In this document: positions 9,190 to 17,826 of the stretch, one piece after another
Layout: each line of letters starts with the position of its first letter
Position numbering within the stretch: position 1 is the first letter of the stretch
Source of the DNA: CAYZXL01 sp964482435
GTDB lineage: Bacteria; Auribacterota; JABMQX01
DNA length: 64,000 nucleotides
Direction: 5' to 3'
Assembly: GCA_964482435.1 (NCBI GenBank)
Contig: CAYZXL010000020.1
Coordinates: 6,427-70,426 of the forward strand
Program-made: the position numbers and the translations under genes
Notes under the pieces: model-generated
Told to the model about the DNA's origin: nothing
Seen by the model: only the letters and a program-made list of their open reading frames with translations
Databases searched by the model: none

Positions 9190-9678
9190 ATGATTATTCA
9201 TCCGGTCATTCTGCTTCCCAAGCTGGTCGTCATAATGCTTCTCGTCGTCCTTCTCACCTGGTTGCACGGCGTCCTCTCGACGGGAGAGTGGCTCGTTGCG
9301 CTTCTCGGAAGCATTGTATTCCTTGCTGTCTTTTCGATTTTCATGATGTGGCTGGTCGGGCGTTTGGCGAGCAAACCTGGCTCGCGCGTCGGCAGAAGCC
9401 TTGTTCTCCAGGAGCGGAGCGACTCCTCGGAAGGATTCGTCGCAGCCGATTTGGAGAAGAAATCTCTCGTCGGGAAAAGGGGGACTGCTTTGTGCATGCT
9501 CCGCCCAGCCGGAAAAGTGCAAATTGACGGGCTCAGAGTTGATGCCGTTACCGAAGGCGATTTCATCCCGAAGGGCTGCGAGGTTGAAGTTTTGAAGGTC
9601 GAGGGAAATAGGGTTGTGGTGCGGAGAGCGAGCCCGAGCCACTCAGCAATTGATGAGCATGGAGAGGAAAGACCATGA
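9190..9678 (+). CDS. NfeD-like membrane protein with C-terminal OB-fold
   Basis: 162 aa. ATG at 9190 has GGGAGG six bases upstream. Two membrane segments (about 8-28, PKLVVIMLLVVLLTWLHGV; 35-57, LVALLGSIVFLAVFSIFMMWLV). The C-terminal domain reads LVGKRGTALCMLRPAGKVQIDGLRVDAV ... GCEVEVLKVEGNRVVVRR, the hallmark of the NfeD OB-fold that partners with SPFH/stomatin proteins or membrane proteases. Neither a stomatin nor a ClpP-class protease gene is adjacent here, so it is a stand-alone short NfeD. Its stop overlaps the next ATG (ATGA), so the two are co-translated. Confidence 0.8.
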   Translation: MIIHPVILLPKLVVIMLLVVLLTWLHGVLSTGEWLVALLGSIVFLAVFSIFMMWLVGRLASKPGSRVGRSLVLQERSDSSEGFVAADLEKKSLVGKRGTALCMLRPAGKVQIDGLRVDAVTEGDFIPKGCEVEVLKVEGNRVVVRRASPSHSAIDEHGEERP

Positions 9679-10598
9679 CGAGTCGCATAACCGTGGTCAA
9701 TAACGTCGCGTGGGAATCTCCGCCGGCGGCGCGAAAGCGCGTGCGCATGAGTCGAATGGTAGCCGGTGTGGCTCTCGCAGCGCTTCTGGCGCTTCTCTGC
9801 GTCGGCGAGGTGCCTGGGATCTGGATCGGGGTTCCCCTTGAGGAGCTTGTCTGGGAGAGTGACCTGATCGTCGTTGGCTATCTGCGCGGCGTCGTCGAGA
9901 GGCGTCGAGACTACGGGAAGGCTAATCTCGTCGTGGAAGAGGTGTTATGGGGCAGAGATGTTCCCCGAGAGCTTACGGTTAAGTGGGGTTATGATATCGT
10001 AATGGCCTCCGGATGTGCCCAGCGGTCGCGCGCCGACGGCGAGAGGATGATTTGGTTGCTCACGAGGGGCCGAACAAGGAACATGGCATTTGCCTGGCAC
10101 CCGGGCCGGCGCCGCCCCCTGGAGCAAAGGGACGACGTCCTCCGCGCCCTGAAGGCGTGGCCCGTATTTGCTCGAAGCACCGGCCGGGGGAGAAGATCGC
10201 ATTTTGAACTTGTGTTCCGAAATACCACTGCGAACCCTGTCGAGATTCCCCGGCTCGCCATCAGCAGGGGGCGGCTGGAGCTTTCCCCGGAGGTGCGACT
10301 TGTTCTGACGAAAAGGCTCGAGGACTCGACCGAGATCGAGGTGCCTCCTCTGCCTGGCATGATCAGAGGAGACCGGGACAAGTCGAGGCTTACCGTCGCC
10401 CCACGCAGCGAGTACAAGGTGACATTCAAGCCATCGCGTATATATCGGCTGGAGAAAGGGACGGTTTACAGGCTAACATTTGAAATAGACGGCTTTCCTT
10501 CAGCGAAAGAGGTCAATAGGGTCGGTCTTTACGAGCCCATCAAGAAGAAGGCAAAAAGGCCCCCCGCGCGACCGCGGCGGCGGTCAAGTGTGAGTTAA
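9675..10598 (+). CDS. Exported or membrane-anchored protein of unknown function
   Basis: 307 aa, starting in a four-base overlap with the NfeD-like gene and preceded by GGAGAGGAAAG. A basic N-region of 24 residues leads into a hydrophobic segment (MVAGVALAALLALLCVG). Then beta-rich sequence: LVWESDLIVVGYLRGVVE, NLVVEEVLWGRDVPRELTVKWG, ELVFRNTTANPVEIPRL. The tail is very basic (KKKAKRPPARPRRRSSV). The DLIVVGYL...VEEVLWG pattern is like secreted proteins that begin with a tissue-inhibitor-of-metalloproteinase/OB-type fold, but this is not certain. Confidence 0.65.
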   Translation: MTSRITVVNNVAWESPPAARKRVRMSRMVAGVALAALLALLCVGEVPGIWIGVPLEELVWESDLIVVGYLRGVVERRRDYGKANLVVEEVLWGRDVPRELTVKWGYDIVMASGCAQRSRADGERMIWLLTRGRTRNMAFAWHPGRRRPLEQRDDVLRALKAWPVFARSTGRGRRSHFELVFRNTTANPVEIPRLAISRGRLELSPEVRLVLTKRLEDSTEIEVPPLPGMIRGDRDKSRLTVAPRSEYKVTFKPSRIYRLEKGTVYRLTFEIDGFPSAKEVNRVGLYEPIKKKAKRPPARPRRRSSVS

Positions 10599-10655
10599 TG
10601 GCGGTGCGTCTGCTCTGTGTGAATCAGATTCACGATCCGTGGAGGAGGATTTGAT

Positions 10656-11606
10656 ATGGACCTCATAAGCACAATCAAGGGTTCGATGATGGAGGGATTT
10701 CTCCCGGCGGGATGGGATTTGAAGAAGATTGACGAGTGTGCCGGGCAGGACCCGGCGACGGTCACCGAGCGCCAGAGATGGTGGCACAAGAAGTTTTCTC
10801 CCATCCCCTGCGAGACACTTGAGGAATTTAACATCAAAATGGGGCACGAAATCGCCAGTCAGGTCTGGCGCGCCCGCGAGGAGGGCAAACCCGTCATTTT
10901 CATCTTGCCTGTCGGGCCGATGGGGATGTACAAGTGGGCGGTCTATTTCCTGAAGGAATGGAATGTCGGCTGTAAGCACGTGCACGGCTTCAACATGGAT
11001 GAATGGTCGGACAAGAATGGCAATACGCTTCCACCTGACAATCCGGGAGCTTTTCAGTACGCCATGGAGAGCGCTTTCTACGGTCCGCTCGGCACACTGA
11101 CCGTTCCTATGAAGCAGAGAAACTTTGCGACGAAGAAGAATCTGCCGACTTATCCGGAAAAGATTGGTATGCTGCGCGAGAAAGGAGCAAAGATGGTCCT
11201 CGTCCACGGGATAGGTCGCGTCTGCCACATCGCTTTCTGGGAGCCGCATTTTGCCGGTGAATACAAATCGGTTCAGGAATGGAAGAAGGCGATGTATCGC
11301 CTCGGCGCGAAGCTCCATCCGCTGACCATCGAGCAAAACGCAATAACGAGCTTCAAGAGCCGGACGACCCTCGTCCCGGCCTTCGCCAACACAATCGGCC
11401 CGGGCATTTTTCTGAAAGCCGACCACGTCATCGGCGGCTGTGACGGGACGCTGTCGCGAGGAATGCAGTGGCAGGGAATGTCCGTGTGGATGACGCTGCG
11501 ATACGGGCCAAGTCCGTGGGTCCCGAGCAGCTTCATGCCGACAATGCCGGGAAAGCTCTTCTTTCTCAAGGAGCTGGCGGGACCTCTCACCCCGGAGTGC
11601 AATTGA
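10656..11606 (+). CDS. NagB-like glucosamine-6-phosphate isomerase/deaminase family protein
   Basis: 316 aa. The GGAGGAGG upstream supports the ATG. NagB/RpiA-fold landmarks: IFILPVGPMGMYKWAV at 81-96, FNMDEW at 112-117 (equivalent to the NagB NxDEY catalytic Asp) and HGIGRVCHIAFWEPH at 184-198 (equivalent to GxGxDGHIAFNEP; the Asp before Gly-His is replaced by Val-Cys). The changed active-site sequence means deamination of glucosamine-6-phosphate is likely but not sure. The last base of its TGA is the A of the next ATG, so it is coupled to a PIG-L deacetylase. The pair is found fused in some Bacteroidetes proteins, which supports amino-sugar catabolism. Confidence 0.85.
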   Translation: MDLISTIKGSMMEGFLPAGWDLKKIDECAGQDPATVTERQRWWHKKFSPIPCETLEEFNIKMGHEIASQVWRAREEGKPVIFILPVGPMGMYKWAVYFLKEWNVGCKHVHGFNMDEWSDKNGNTLPPDNPGAFQYAMESAFYGPLGTLTVPMKQRNFATKKNLPTYPEKIGMLREKGAKMVLVHGIGRVCHIAFWEPHFAGEYKSVQEWKKAMYRLGAKLHPLTIEQNAITSFKSRTTLVPAFANTIGPGIFLKADHVIGGCDGTLSRGMQWQGMSVWMTLRYGPSPWVPSSFMPTMPGKLFFLKELAGPLTPECN

Positions 11607-12370
11607 TGGAAGACAACGGAAACGTCCTCGCTTTCGGCTGCCATCCCGATGACGTCGAGTTCATGTGCGCGGGGACGTTATCGCTTCTGAAGAAGAAGGG
11701 CTACCGGATTCACATGGCGACGGTCTGCGGCGGCGAGATGGGTTCGACGACCCTGGGCAAAGAGGAGATTCGAGCCGTTCGGCTCGAGGAGTGTCGGCAG
11801 TCGGCGGCTGTCCTCGGAGCATCATATCGCTGGGCGGGATGGGAGGACATCGAAGTCGAGTTCTGCCATGAGCTTCGCGTGAAAGTGGCGAAGGTTGTTC
11901 GGGAAGTCAATCCCTTTATAGTCTTCACCCTTCCGCCAGTTGATTACATGTCCGACCACGAGGAAACCTCAAAGCTCGTCCGGAACGCTTGCTTCTGCGC
12001 CTCGATGCCGAACTTTGCGACGGAGGGTGTCCCGCCGACGAAGGGAATTCCGTATCTCTATTACTGGGATGCCGTCGAGGGGAAAGATTACTTCGGACGA
12101 AAGACGCCCGTCGGGTTTTACGTTGAGGTGACCGACGAGATGGAGACGAAGGTGAAGATGCTTTCGTGCCACCGGAGCCAGAGAGATTGGCTTTTAGCGC
12201 AGCACGGGATTGACCAGTACATCGAGCATATGAAAGAGTGGGATAGGCGCCGCGGCGAGGAAGCCGGCGTCCAGTACGCCGAATCTTTCTCCCAGCACCT
12301 CGGTCATCCCTTTCTCCAGGACAATGTGCTCAAATCGCTCATTGGTGAAGTGGTAATCAAGAAAAGGTGA
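11606..12370 (+). CDS. PIG-L family (LmbE-type) zinc deacetylase
   Basis: 254 aa, starting in a one-base overlap (TGATG) with the NagB-like gene; GGAG lies upstream inside that gene. FGCHPDDVEFMCAGTL at 10-25 carries the HPDD zinc-binding signature. MATVCGGEMGS, ECRQSAAVLGA and the second motif VDYMSDHEETSKLVRNA follow, in the family order. It likely deacetylates an N-acetylglucosamine derivative, whose amine product the upstream NagB-like enzyme would process. The substrate (free, phosphorylated or glycosidic) is inference. An in-frame extension to 11468 lies wholly inside the upstream gene and is rejected. Confidence 0.9.
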   Translation: MEDNGNVLAFGCHPDDVEFMCAGTLSLLKKKGYRIHMATVCGGEMGSTTLGKEEIRAVRLEECRQSAAVLGASYRWAGWEDIEVEFCHELRVKVAKVVREVNPFIVFTLPPVDYMSDHEETSKLVRNACFCASMPNFATEGVPPTKGIPYLYYWDAVEGKDYFGRKTPVGFYVEVTDEMETKVKMLSCHRSQRDWLLAQHGIDQYIEHMKEWDRRRGEEAGVQYAESFSQHLGHPFLQDNVLKSLIGEVVIKKR

Positions 12371-12435
12371 GCAGGGCAGGGCGTCGGTTGCGGGCGTGCA
12401 CCCCTCGAAAGCTCTGAGCGCGCCGGCACGACGGC

Positions 12436-12487
12436 GTGGCACGGGCGTCTCGCCCGTGGAGGATCATGGGCAAGATGCCCATGCCAC
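12436..12487. repeat. Dispersed modular palindromic repeat, copy 2
   Basis: Canonical two-hairpin form: gtggcacgggcgtctcgccc, then gtggaggatc, then catgggcaagatgcccatg and closing gccac. Hairpin 1 is cacgggcg/cgcccgtg and hairpin 2 catgggc/gcccatg. Lies in the 180-bp gap before the C45 peptidase gene. Confidence 0.85.
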
Positions 12488-12553
12488 CACAGAGGTCACG
12501 GCCCTGTCGTGCCCACATGACACCTGCACCTCCGCCCGAAAGCGAGTGGTTAC

Positions 12554-13846
12554 GTGAGGAGGCCGGGCCAATCGCAGGAAAGTGCGAACGCAACAAGCGA
12601 GGTTCACGACGTCCGCCGGTCGGGGATTGTCCGCCGACGTTCCGGAACGCTGAGCAGGCGGTCTTTTCTGTGGAAGAGCGCCAGTTCCTTCGGCGCGCTG
12701 GTAGGTGTTGCGTTGTTATCACGATTGTCCAAAGAGCCTGATCAAAAGGATGAAAAGCGAATGGGAAGCGACTTAAAAGGCGATTCGGGAAGTTCGACGG
12801 TTCTGCCGCGGCTGGAAATTGCAGGGTCGAATTACGAGATTGGAGCGGCGATTGGAAAGCGGTTCCGCAAAAACACGCTCCTCGGACTGGAGCGGAGGAA
12901 GAAGTGGTTCGGAGAGCTGAAGGCGGCCGCGAACGATCAGTTCAGGAAGGAGTACGAAGCTTGCGTTGCTGCCGCGAGAAAGGATTTCGCCCATTACGTG
13001 GAGGAGATCCGCGGCTGGGCGGATGGCGCCGGCGTGCTGTTCGAGGACCTCATGGTCATCAACATGTGGGCGGAACTGACGGCGATGAAACGAAGCACCG
13101 CCCAAGGCGGTGGCTGCTCGACCATTTCCCTCGAGGACGGAGAGCGAGTCATCCTTGCGCACAATGAGGACGGAAGCGCGGCCTACCAGGACTTGATGTT
13201 CTGGCTGGAGGCTCACGCCGACGGCGGGCGGGCGTTCCGATGCCTGTGCTATCCGGGCTTCATCCCGGGCAACAGCCCCGGATTCAACGACGCCGGAATC
13301 GTCCAGACCACGAACTACATTCCGTGCAGCGAATGGAAAGTCGGAATTCCTCGTTACATCCTCGACCGGGCGATTCTCGACGCGAACTCGCTCGAGGAGG
13401 CAGTCAAGCTTGCGGCGCATCCCGAACGAGCCTACGGAAACCATCACAACCTCGCCTCAACGAAGGAGCGGCGAATTCTTTCCGTCGAGACGACCGCGAC
13501 CAAGCACGAGGCGCACGAGGTAAGAGGCGTATATTTTCACACGAACCATCTGAGCTTGCCCTCGATGAAAGACCTGCCGCAGTTCCCGGGCGAATCGTCG
13601 CTGACCCGATACAAGGTTCTGACGAAGGAGACCGGAGGTTGGAAAGATGCGTCGAAGGTCCAGGTCTCGGACATCGTCCGTGCGCTTTGCAGCCACGAAG
13701 GAGACCCGAACAGCATCTGTCGGCATGCCGAGCGAGACACCGATGCGGTCACCCTCGGCACAGCCGTGTTTGAGGTTGGGAGCGGAACTTTCCGGCTGTA
13801 CAAGAATAACCCATGCCTTGGACACTTCACGGAAGGGCGGTTGTGA
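12554..13846 (+). CDS. C45-family (acyl-CoA:6-aminopenicillanate acyltransferase-like) Ntn hydrolase with Tat-type signal
   Basis: 430 aa from a GTG; the true start is uncertain because no clear ribosome site precedes it. SRRSFLWKSASSFGALVGVALL at about 34-55 is a twin-arginine signal (written here as SRRSFLWK then a hydrophobic run). The body has the C45/choloylglycine-like order: IGKRFRKN, DGAGVLFEDLMVINMWAEL, GGGCSTISL with the candidate catalytic Cys188, ILAHNEDGS, then NSPGFNDAGIVQTTNYI and YGNHHNLASTKERRI. In true C45 enzymes the Cys becomes N-terminal after self-cleavage. Probably a periplasmic amidohydrolase or transferase of unknown substrate. Confidence 0.8.
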   Translation: MRRPGQSQESANATSEVHDVRRSGIVRRRSGTLSRRSFLWKSASSFGALVGVALLSRLSKEPDQKDEKRMGSDLKGDSGSSTVLPRLEIAGSNYEIGAAIGKRFRKNTLLGLERRKKWFGELKAAANDQFRKEYEACVAAARKDFAHYVEEIRGWADGAGVLFEDLMVINMWAELTAMKRSTAQGGGCSTISLEDGERVILAHNEDGSAAYQDLMFWLEAHADGGRAFRCLCYPGFIPGNSPGFNDAGIVQTTNYIPCSEWKVGIPRYILDRAILDANSLEEAVKLAAHPERAYGNHHNLASTKERRILSVETTATKHEAHEVRGVYFHTNHLSLPSMKDLPQFPGESSLTRYKVLTKETGGWKDASKVQVSDIVRALCSHEGDPNSICRHAERDTDAVTLGTAVFEVGSGTFRLYKNNPCLGHFTEGRL

Positions 13847-14064
13847 CGTAGAATATTGAGGTCGGCCTCTGCTGTCATAGCCGTTCTGCCGGAACGCGGC
13901 GGGGACTTCTCTCGTCCGGGATAAGGTTCCGCTGTCGTCGAGGATTCTCGCAGGTTGGGCGGTTGGCAGAGAGGAGAACCATGCGAGGCCGCTCGACAGG
14001 CCGGTCGGCTCGTGTTGTCGTCGAGTTTCTGAAAAAACTGGTCAACGTGAAGGAGATTGTGAGA

Positions 14065-15696
14065 ATGAACAAACTTATGAAGCGTCTGGCGCTCGTTGGA
14101 ATGGTCGCAGCTTTTCTGTCGTTGGTTTGCGGGACAGCGCTATCGGCAAAGCTCACGGAGATGATCCCCATGCGGGATGGCGTCAAGCTCGCTGCCGACG
14201 TTTATCTGCCGAAGGGCGAGGGGCCGTGGCCGGCGGTGCTGACCATGACACCCTATAACAAGAACAACTTCGGCGGCATGTCCGGGGAAATCAACCGAAA
14301 AGGTTTCGCTCTCGTCGCTCAAGACATTCGCGGGCGATTTGCCTCGGAAGGCGCCGACTGGCCCGTCTTCAGCCACAATGGCTGGGGCGAGATTCAGGAC
14401 GGATACGACACAATTGAGTGGATTGCAAAGCAGAAATGGTGCAATGGAAAAGTCGGCACGTTTGGAGGCAGCGCCGGCGGCATTTTGCAAAATATGACGG
14501 CGCCGAGCCGCCCGCTGCACCTGGTGTGCCAGTATGTGCAGGTCGCTTTCTCAAGCATGTACCACCAGGGGGCTTATCCCGGCGGAGCTTTCTTGAAAAA
14601 CCTTGTCCTCGGCTGGCTCGAGGAGAATCGTTTCAGCCCGGGAAATCTGAAGATGATTCGTGAGCATCCGGAATATGACGAATTGTGGAAGCAGCTCGAC
14701 GCGGAGCGCGTGGCGTCGAGGGTGAACGTGCCCGTACTGTCCATGGGGGGCTGGTACGACATTTTCAACCAGGGGACGATCAACAGCTTCGTGACGATTC
14801 AAAACGGCGGAGACAAGGGGGCGAAGGGGCGGTGCAAGCTCGTCATGGGCCCCTGGGCGCACGGCATGTTCACCGACCTGACATATCCCAAAAGCCAGCC
14901 GCCGGCGATGGTGGACAGCTGGAAGTGGTTCGACCTCTGGTTGAAAAATGACGGCAAGGGCGCCGAGAAAATTCCTGCTGTCCATTATTACGTCATGGGC
15001 GATCCCAGCGACCCGAAGGCGCCCGGAAACGAATGGCGAACCGCGGACGCGTGGCCGATTCCCGCGAAGCCAACTCCGCTCTACCTCGCAGCGGACGGCT
15101 CTCTGAGCCGGGTGCCTCCGAAGGAGGAGGAAGCCTCTCGGTCATTTCAGTACGACCCGAAAAATCCCGTGCCGACTGTGGGAGGAGCGAATCTCCTTCT
15201 TCCCCTGGGGCCGAAAGACCAGCGAGGAGTCGAGAATCGCCCGGACGTGCTTGTTTTCACGAGCGAAGCTCTCCCTGAGTCTCTGGAAGTCACGGGCCGA
15301 ATCGAGGTCTTCCTCTGGGCGTCCTCGTCCTGCTCCGACACGGACTTCACCGCAAAGCTCTCGGACGTTTATCCGGATGGACGCAGCATGCTCGTCCTCG
15401 ACGGCATAATCCGCGCTCGGTATCGAAATGGCGTCGAGAAGAGCGAGTTGATGAAGCCGGGGGAGGTTTACAGATTCGAGATTGACCTCTGGTCCACGAG
15501 CATCGTCTTCAATCGCGGGCACCGCATCCGCGTCGCCATTTCTTCAAGCAATTCGCCTCGCTTTGAGCCAAACCCGAACACCGGCGAACACTCAGGCCGC
15601 AGCGAAAAGAGCATCGTGGCGACAAATACGATATACTTTGATGAAGGTCACTCGTCGCACATCTTGCTGCCTGTACCAACAGGGGTGACGCAGTAG
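14065..15696 (+). CDS. Secreted CocE/NonD-type (peptidase S15) hydrolase
   Basis: 543 aa. ATG at 14065 has AAGGAG nine bases upstream; the frame is open to 13963 but that part is not protein-like. Signal peptide 1-28 (LALVGMVAAFLSLVCGTALSA). The alpha/beta-hydrolase domain starts IPMRDGVKLAADVYLP. The nucleophile is Ser136 in GTFGGSAGG. LSMGGWYDIFNQGT and KLVMGPWAHGMF carry the Asp and His regions. The C-terminal beta-sandwich (from about residue 340) ends in INSSNSPRFEPNPNTG-like sequence, as in X-Pro dipeptidyl-peptidase C-domains. It is an esterase or amidase; substrate unknown. Confidence 0.9.
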   Translation: MNKLMKRLALVGMVAAFLSLVCGTALSAKLTEMIPMRDGVKLAADVYLPKGEGPWPAVLTMTPYNKNNFGGMSGEINRKGFALVAQDIRGRFASEGADWPVFSHNGWGEIQDGYDTIEWIAKQKWCNGKVGTFGGSAGGILQNMTAPSRPLHLVCQYVQVAFSSMYHQGAYPGGAFLKNLVLGWLEENRFSPGNLKMIREHPEYDELWKQLDAERVASRVNVPVLSMGGWYDIFNQGTINSFVTIQNGGDKGAKGRCKLVMGPWAHGMFTDLTYPKSQPPAMVDSWKWFDLWLKNDGKGAEKIPAVHYYVMGDPSDPKAPGNEWRTADAWPIPAKPTPLYLAADGSLSRVPPKEEEASRSFQYDPKNPVPTVGGANLLLPLGPKDQRGVENRPDVLVFTSEALPESLEVTGRIEVFLWASSSCSDTDFTAKLSDVYPDGRSMLVLDGIIRARYRNGVEKSELMKPGEVYRFEIDLWSTSIVFNRGHRIRVAISSSNSPRFEPNPNTGEHSGRSEKSIVATNTIYFDEGHSSHILLPVPTGVTQ

Positions 15697-15753
15697 CACA
15701 TCGTCCGGCGAGAAGGCACACGGGCGCGCTATCGGTTTGACCGGGAGGAAGCC

Positions 15754-16623
15754 GTGAGATATATCTATCAGAAGCAGCCGGGGCGGAGGATGAGAGTTGC
15801 CGTCTTCTTTTCAGGCGGGGCAAGCTCCATGCAGGCTATGCTCAAGGACCAGAATCACGGAAAGCTCTACGAGATTGTCGTGGCTTTCACCAACAAGGAG
15901 GACTGTGGCGGGATAGTAATCGCGCAAAAAGCCGGTATTCCCGTCGCTCGCAGAGAATTCAAAAAGTTCTGCGAGGAGAAGCGAATTGACCCGAAGGACT
16001 TTCAGAAGCGGGCACTTTACTATGAGGCCGTGGTAAAAGACCTGGAGCCTTTCAAGATAGACCTCATTTGCCTTTCCGGGTTCACCGGCCCCGGCTCAAT
16101 CATCGTCGAGCCGCTGCTCAGCGCCTATGCCGATAGAATTCTCAACGTCCATCCGGCAGACCTCGCCATCCTCGCCTCGAAGGAACCATCACACCACGGC
16201 GTCCGAAGGCTCTATGCCGGGAGTCTCTCACCCGACCAGGTCATCCCCCTCGTCGCCGAGAATAATCTGGAGAGAAAGTACAAGGGGGAAGATGCGGTTT
16301 ATGACGCGGTGATTTCGGGGGAGAAGTACACCAGGTCAAGCGTTCACATTGCGCGAGAAGATTTCGATGAAGGCCCGCTGCTTGTCCAGTCGAAAAAGTT
16401 TGCGGTAAAAAGGGAGTGGGTCGAAAACAAGATCGAGCAGCGAAACTTCCGCGCCGTGCGGCAGTACGCCGATGAGCTCCAGGAAACGATGAAGTGGGAA
16501 GGGGACGGCCCAGCTTACCTCAAGGCGCTTGAACTGGTGTCCCAGGGGAAGATAGCGGTTCAGGGGAACACCGTTTTTCTCGATGGTAATCCATTGCCCT
16601 ACAGCGGATTACGCCTCGATTGA
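15754..16623 (+). CDS. Formyltransferase-fold (PurN-like) protein
   Basis: 289 aa from a GTG with GGGAGGAA upstream. The N-terminal formyl_trans fold has RVAVFFSGGASSMQAML (phosphate loop as in PurN GSG.SNLQ), ICLSGFTGPGS, ILNVHPADLAIL (the NxHPxLLP region), HHGVRR, and DFDEGPLLVQS (the catalytic Asp region, DxGpii.Q in PurN). The spacing of the FSGGASS and HPADL motifs fits phosphoribosylglycinamide formyltransferase, but the protein is longer (PurN is about 200 aa) and has a C-terminal helical extension. It may act on another amine. No purine genes are near. Confidence 0.75.
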   Translation: MRYIYQKQPGRRMRVAVFFSGGASSMQAMLKDQNHGKLYEIVVAFTNKEDCGGIVIAQKAGIPVARREFKKFCEEKRIDPKDFQKRALYYEAVVKDLEPFKIDLICLSGFTGPGSIIVEPLLSAYADRILNVHPADLAILASKEPSHHGVRRLYAGSLSPDQVIPLVAENNLERKYKGEDAVYDAVISGEKYTRSSVHIAREDFDEGPLLVQSKKFAVKREWVENKIEQRNFRAVRQYADELQETMKWEGDGPAYLKALELVSQGKIAVQGNTVFLDGNPLPYSGLRLD

Positions 16624-16997
16624 GATTCCAGGCGAGGGGGATTCGCTGACTTTCCTGCCTGCGAGGCTTGCGGGTGACTTGTGAACCTGATAGGCCGTTG
16701 CCGCGCATTCCCTTCTTTGGCGCATTGGCTTGATTCCGAGGAAGTTCCGTCGTGCCCGTCCCGCTTCTCCTGCCATGTTGGAGCACCAACGCCTCTCGGG
16801 GGAGCATCCCCGAGTTGGAAGTGCGACAATTTTTCCCACGCTGCAAAACTGTGTGTCAGACGGGGAGTCATTTTGTCACACCACTGATTGGTCTGAGCCG
16901 TTGAGCTGCAAAACTGCCTTCCGGACTTTGAGTCACAACTCATTCCGCTGCCGGCTATTACGTAGCCGCCCATTCCGGATGGGCCGCTACTTGCCAC
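16624..16997. other. Intergenic stretch upstream of the hsp20 promoter
   Basis: No credible gene. The motif gagtca/tgtcaca recurs here (near 16,868, 16,931 and 17,042), including tgagtcacaactca, which could be part of a regulatory region for the heat-shock gene that follows. Confidence 0.4.
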
Positions 16998-17026
16998 TTG
17001 GCACAGGCAATGCTCTTTGCTATAGC
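16998..17026 (+). promoter_or_regulatory. Candidate sigma-70-type promoter of hsp20
   Basis: TTGGCA at 16998-17003, a 17-base spacer, TATAGC at 17021-17026. Expected transcription start is near 17033, just inside the inverted repeat at 17031-17062. The same stretch also contains GG-N10-GC (TGGCACAGGCAATGC), the spacing of a sigma-54 -24/-12 site, so the sigma factor is not certain. Confidence 0.5.
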
Positions 17027-17030
17027 GACC

Positions 17031-17062
17031 ATCGGCTCGAATGAGTCACAAAACGAGCCGAT
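17031..17062. promoter_or_regulatory. Nine-base perfect inverted repeat at the hsp20 start site
   Basis: ATCGGCTCG (17031-17039) and CGAGCCGAT (17054-17062) with a 14-base loop. It lies directly after the predicted promoter and 10 bases before the ribosome site. It is placed like a CIRCE operator but its sequence is different from CIRCE (TTAGCACTC). It could be a repressor operator or a 5' UTR hairpin acting as a thermosensor. Confidence 0.5.
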
Positions 17063-17087
17063 GTTGAGATAGAAAGGAGTGATTAAC

Positions 17088-17537
17088 ATGGCTATCGTGA
17101 GATGGAGACCAAGACGGGAATGGGACCCGTTTGCGGGGTTGTTTGACCTTCGGAGGGAGTTTTCGAACCTTTTTGCCGCGCCTGTGCGGTGGGAGGGCGA
17201 TTCCGGCCAGTGGTATCCGCCTGTGGACATCTACAGCGACGACGAGAGAGTGGTGGTTCAAGCAGAACTGCCAGGATTGAAGAACGACGACGTTGAAATC
17301 AGTTTCAACGCTGGTGTCCTGACGATCAAGGGCGAGAGGAAGCACGAAACCGAGGTCAAGGAAGAGGGATACCACCGGGTCGAGCGGGCGTACGGCACCT
17401 TCCAACGGGCGTTCACCGTCCCGGCGGAGGTTGACCCGACGAACATAAAGGCTGACCTCAAGGACGGTATTTTGACGCTCACTCTTCCCAAGGCGGAAGA
17501 GGCCAAAGCCCGGAAGATCAAGGTGGAGGCAAAGTAA
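17088..17537 (+). CDS. Small heat-shock protein Hsp20/alpha-crystallin
   Basis: 149 aa. ATG at 17088 with AAAGGAG eight bases upstream; the GTG at 17079 overlaps that site and is rejected. The N-terminus WRPRREWDPFAGLFDLRREF is typical of bacterial class A proteins. The alpha-crystallin domain spans about 40-140: YPPVDIYSDDERVVVQAELPG, LTIKGERKHE, YGTFQRAFTVP, and the conserved LKDGILTLTLPKAE. ATP-independent holdase that binds unfolding proteins in the cytoplasm. It lies upstream of groES-groEL on the same strand but separated by a hairpin, so it is probably its own transcription unit. A second, only distantly similar copy is at 59016-59465. Confidence 0.95.
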   Translation: MAIVRWRPRREWDPFAGLFDLRREFSNLFAAPVRWEGDSGQWYPPVDIYSDDERVVVQAELPGLKNDDVEISFNAGVLTIKGERKHETEVKEEGYHRVERAYGTFQRAFTVPAEVDPTNIKADLKDGILTLTLPKAEEAKARKIKVEAK

Positions 17538-17579
17538 CCCATCGCAGACGCTGGTCAGCAAGGAAAAACTCAGGAGCAG

Positions 17580-17600
17580 GGACGCCGAAGGCGTCCTTGC
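17580..17600 (+). terminator. Hairpin after hsp20
   Basis: GGACGCC, loop GAA, GGCGTCC (7-bp perfect stem), followed by TTGCTTCCCGTTTTC. The T-rich tail is imperfect, so termination may be partial. Confidence 0.5.
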
Positions 17601-17697
17601 TTCCCGTTTTCTATATCATACGATGGCACATCTTTTCGGAAGCAGGCAAAATTGCCGGGCAGAAACCGGACTTAACCTGGATTTTGCGGGCCGAAGC

Positions 17698-17764
17698 AGA
17701 ATTCGCAATTTGGAGAATTCGCTGTGTGGCTGCGCAATATATGCCGGGGTTCGGTGAGCCCGGC
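17698..17764 (+). promoter_or_regulatory. groES leader: direct repeat and hairpin
   Basis: AGAATTCGC occurs twice (17698-17706 and 17714-17722), 16 bases apart start to start, a spacing compatible with a dimeric regulator. Downstream GCCGGG (17743-17748) pairs with CCCGGC (17759-17764) across a 10-base loop. No CIRCE element was found before groES, so regulation differs from the HrcA/CIRCE standard or is not visible. Confidence 0.3.
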
Positions 17765-17826
17765 CCTTTATATTTATTAACAGGTGATTGAACAACAAAG
17801 GAAAAAGGAGGAAAGGAGAAAGGAGT

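Noticed and set aside
17598..17826. CIRCE operator before groES
   Set aside because: Looked for TTAGCACTC-N9-GAGTGCTAA and close variants; none is present.
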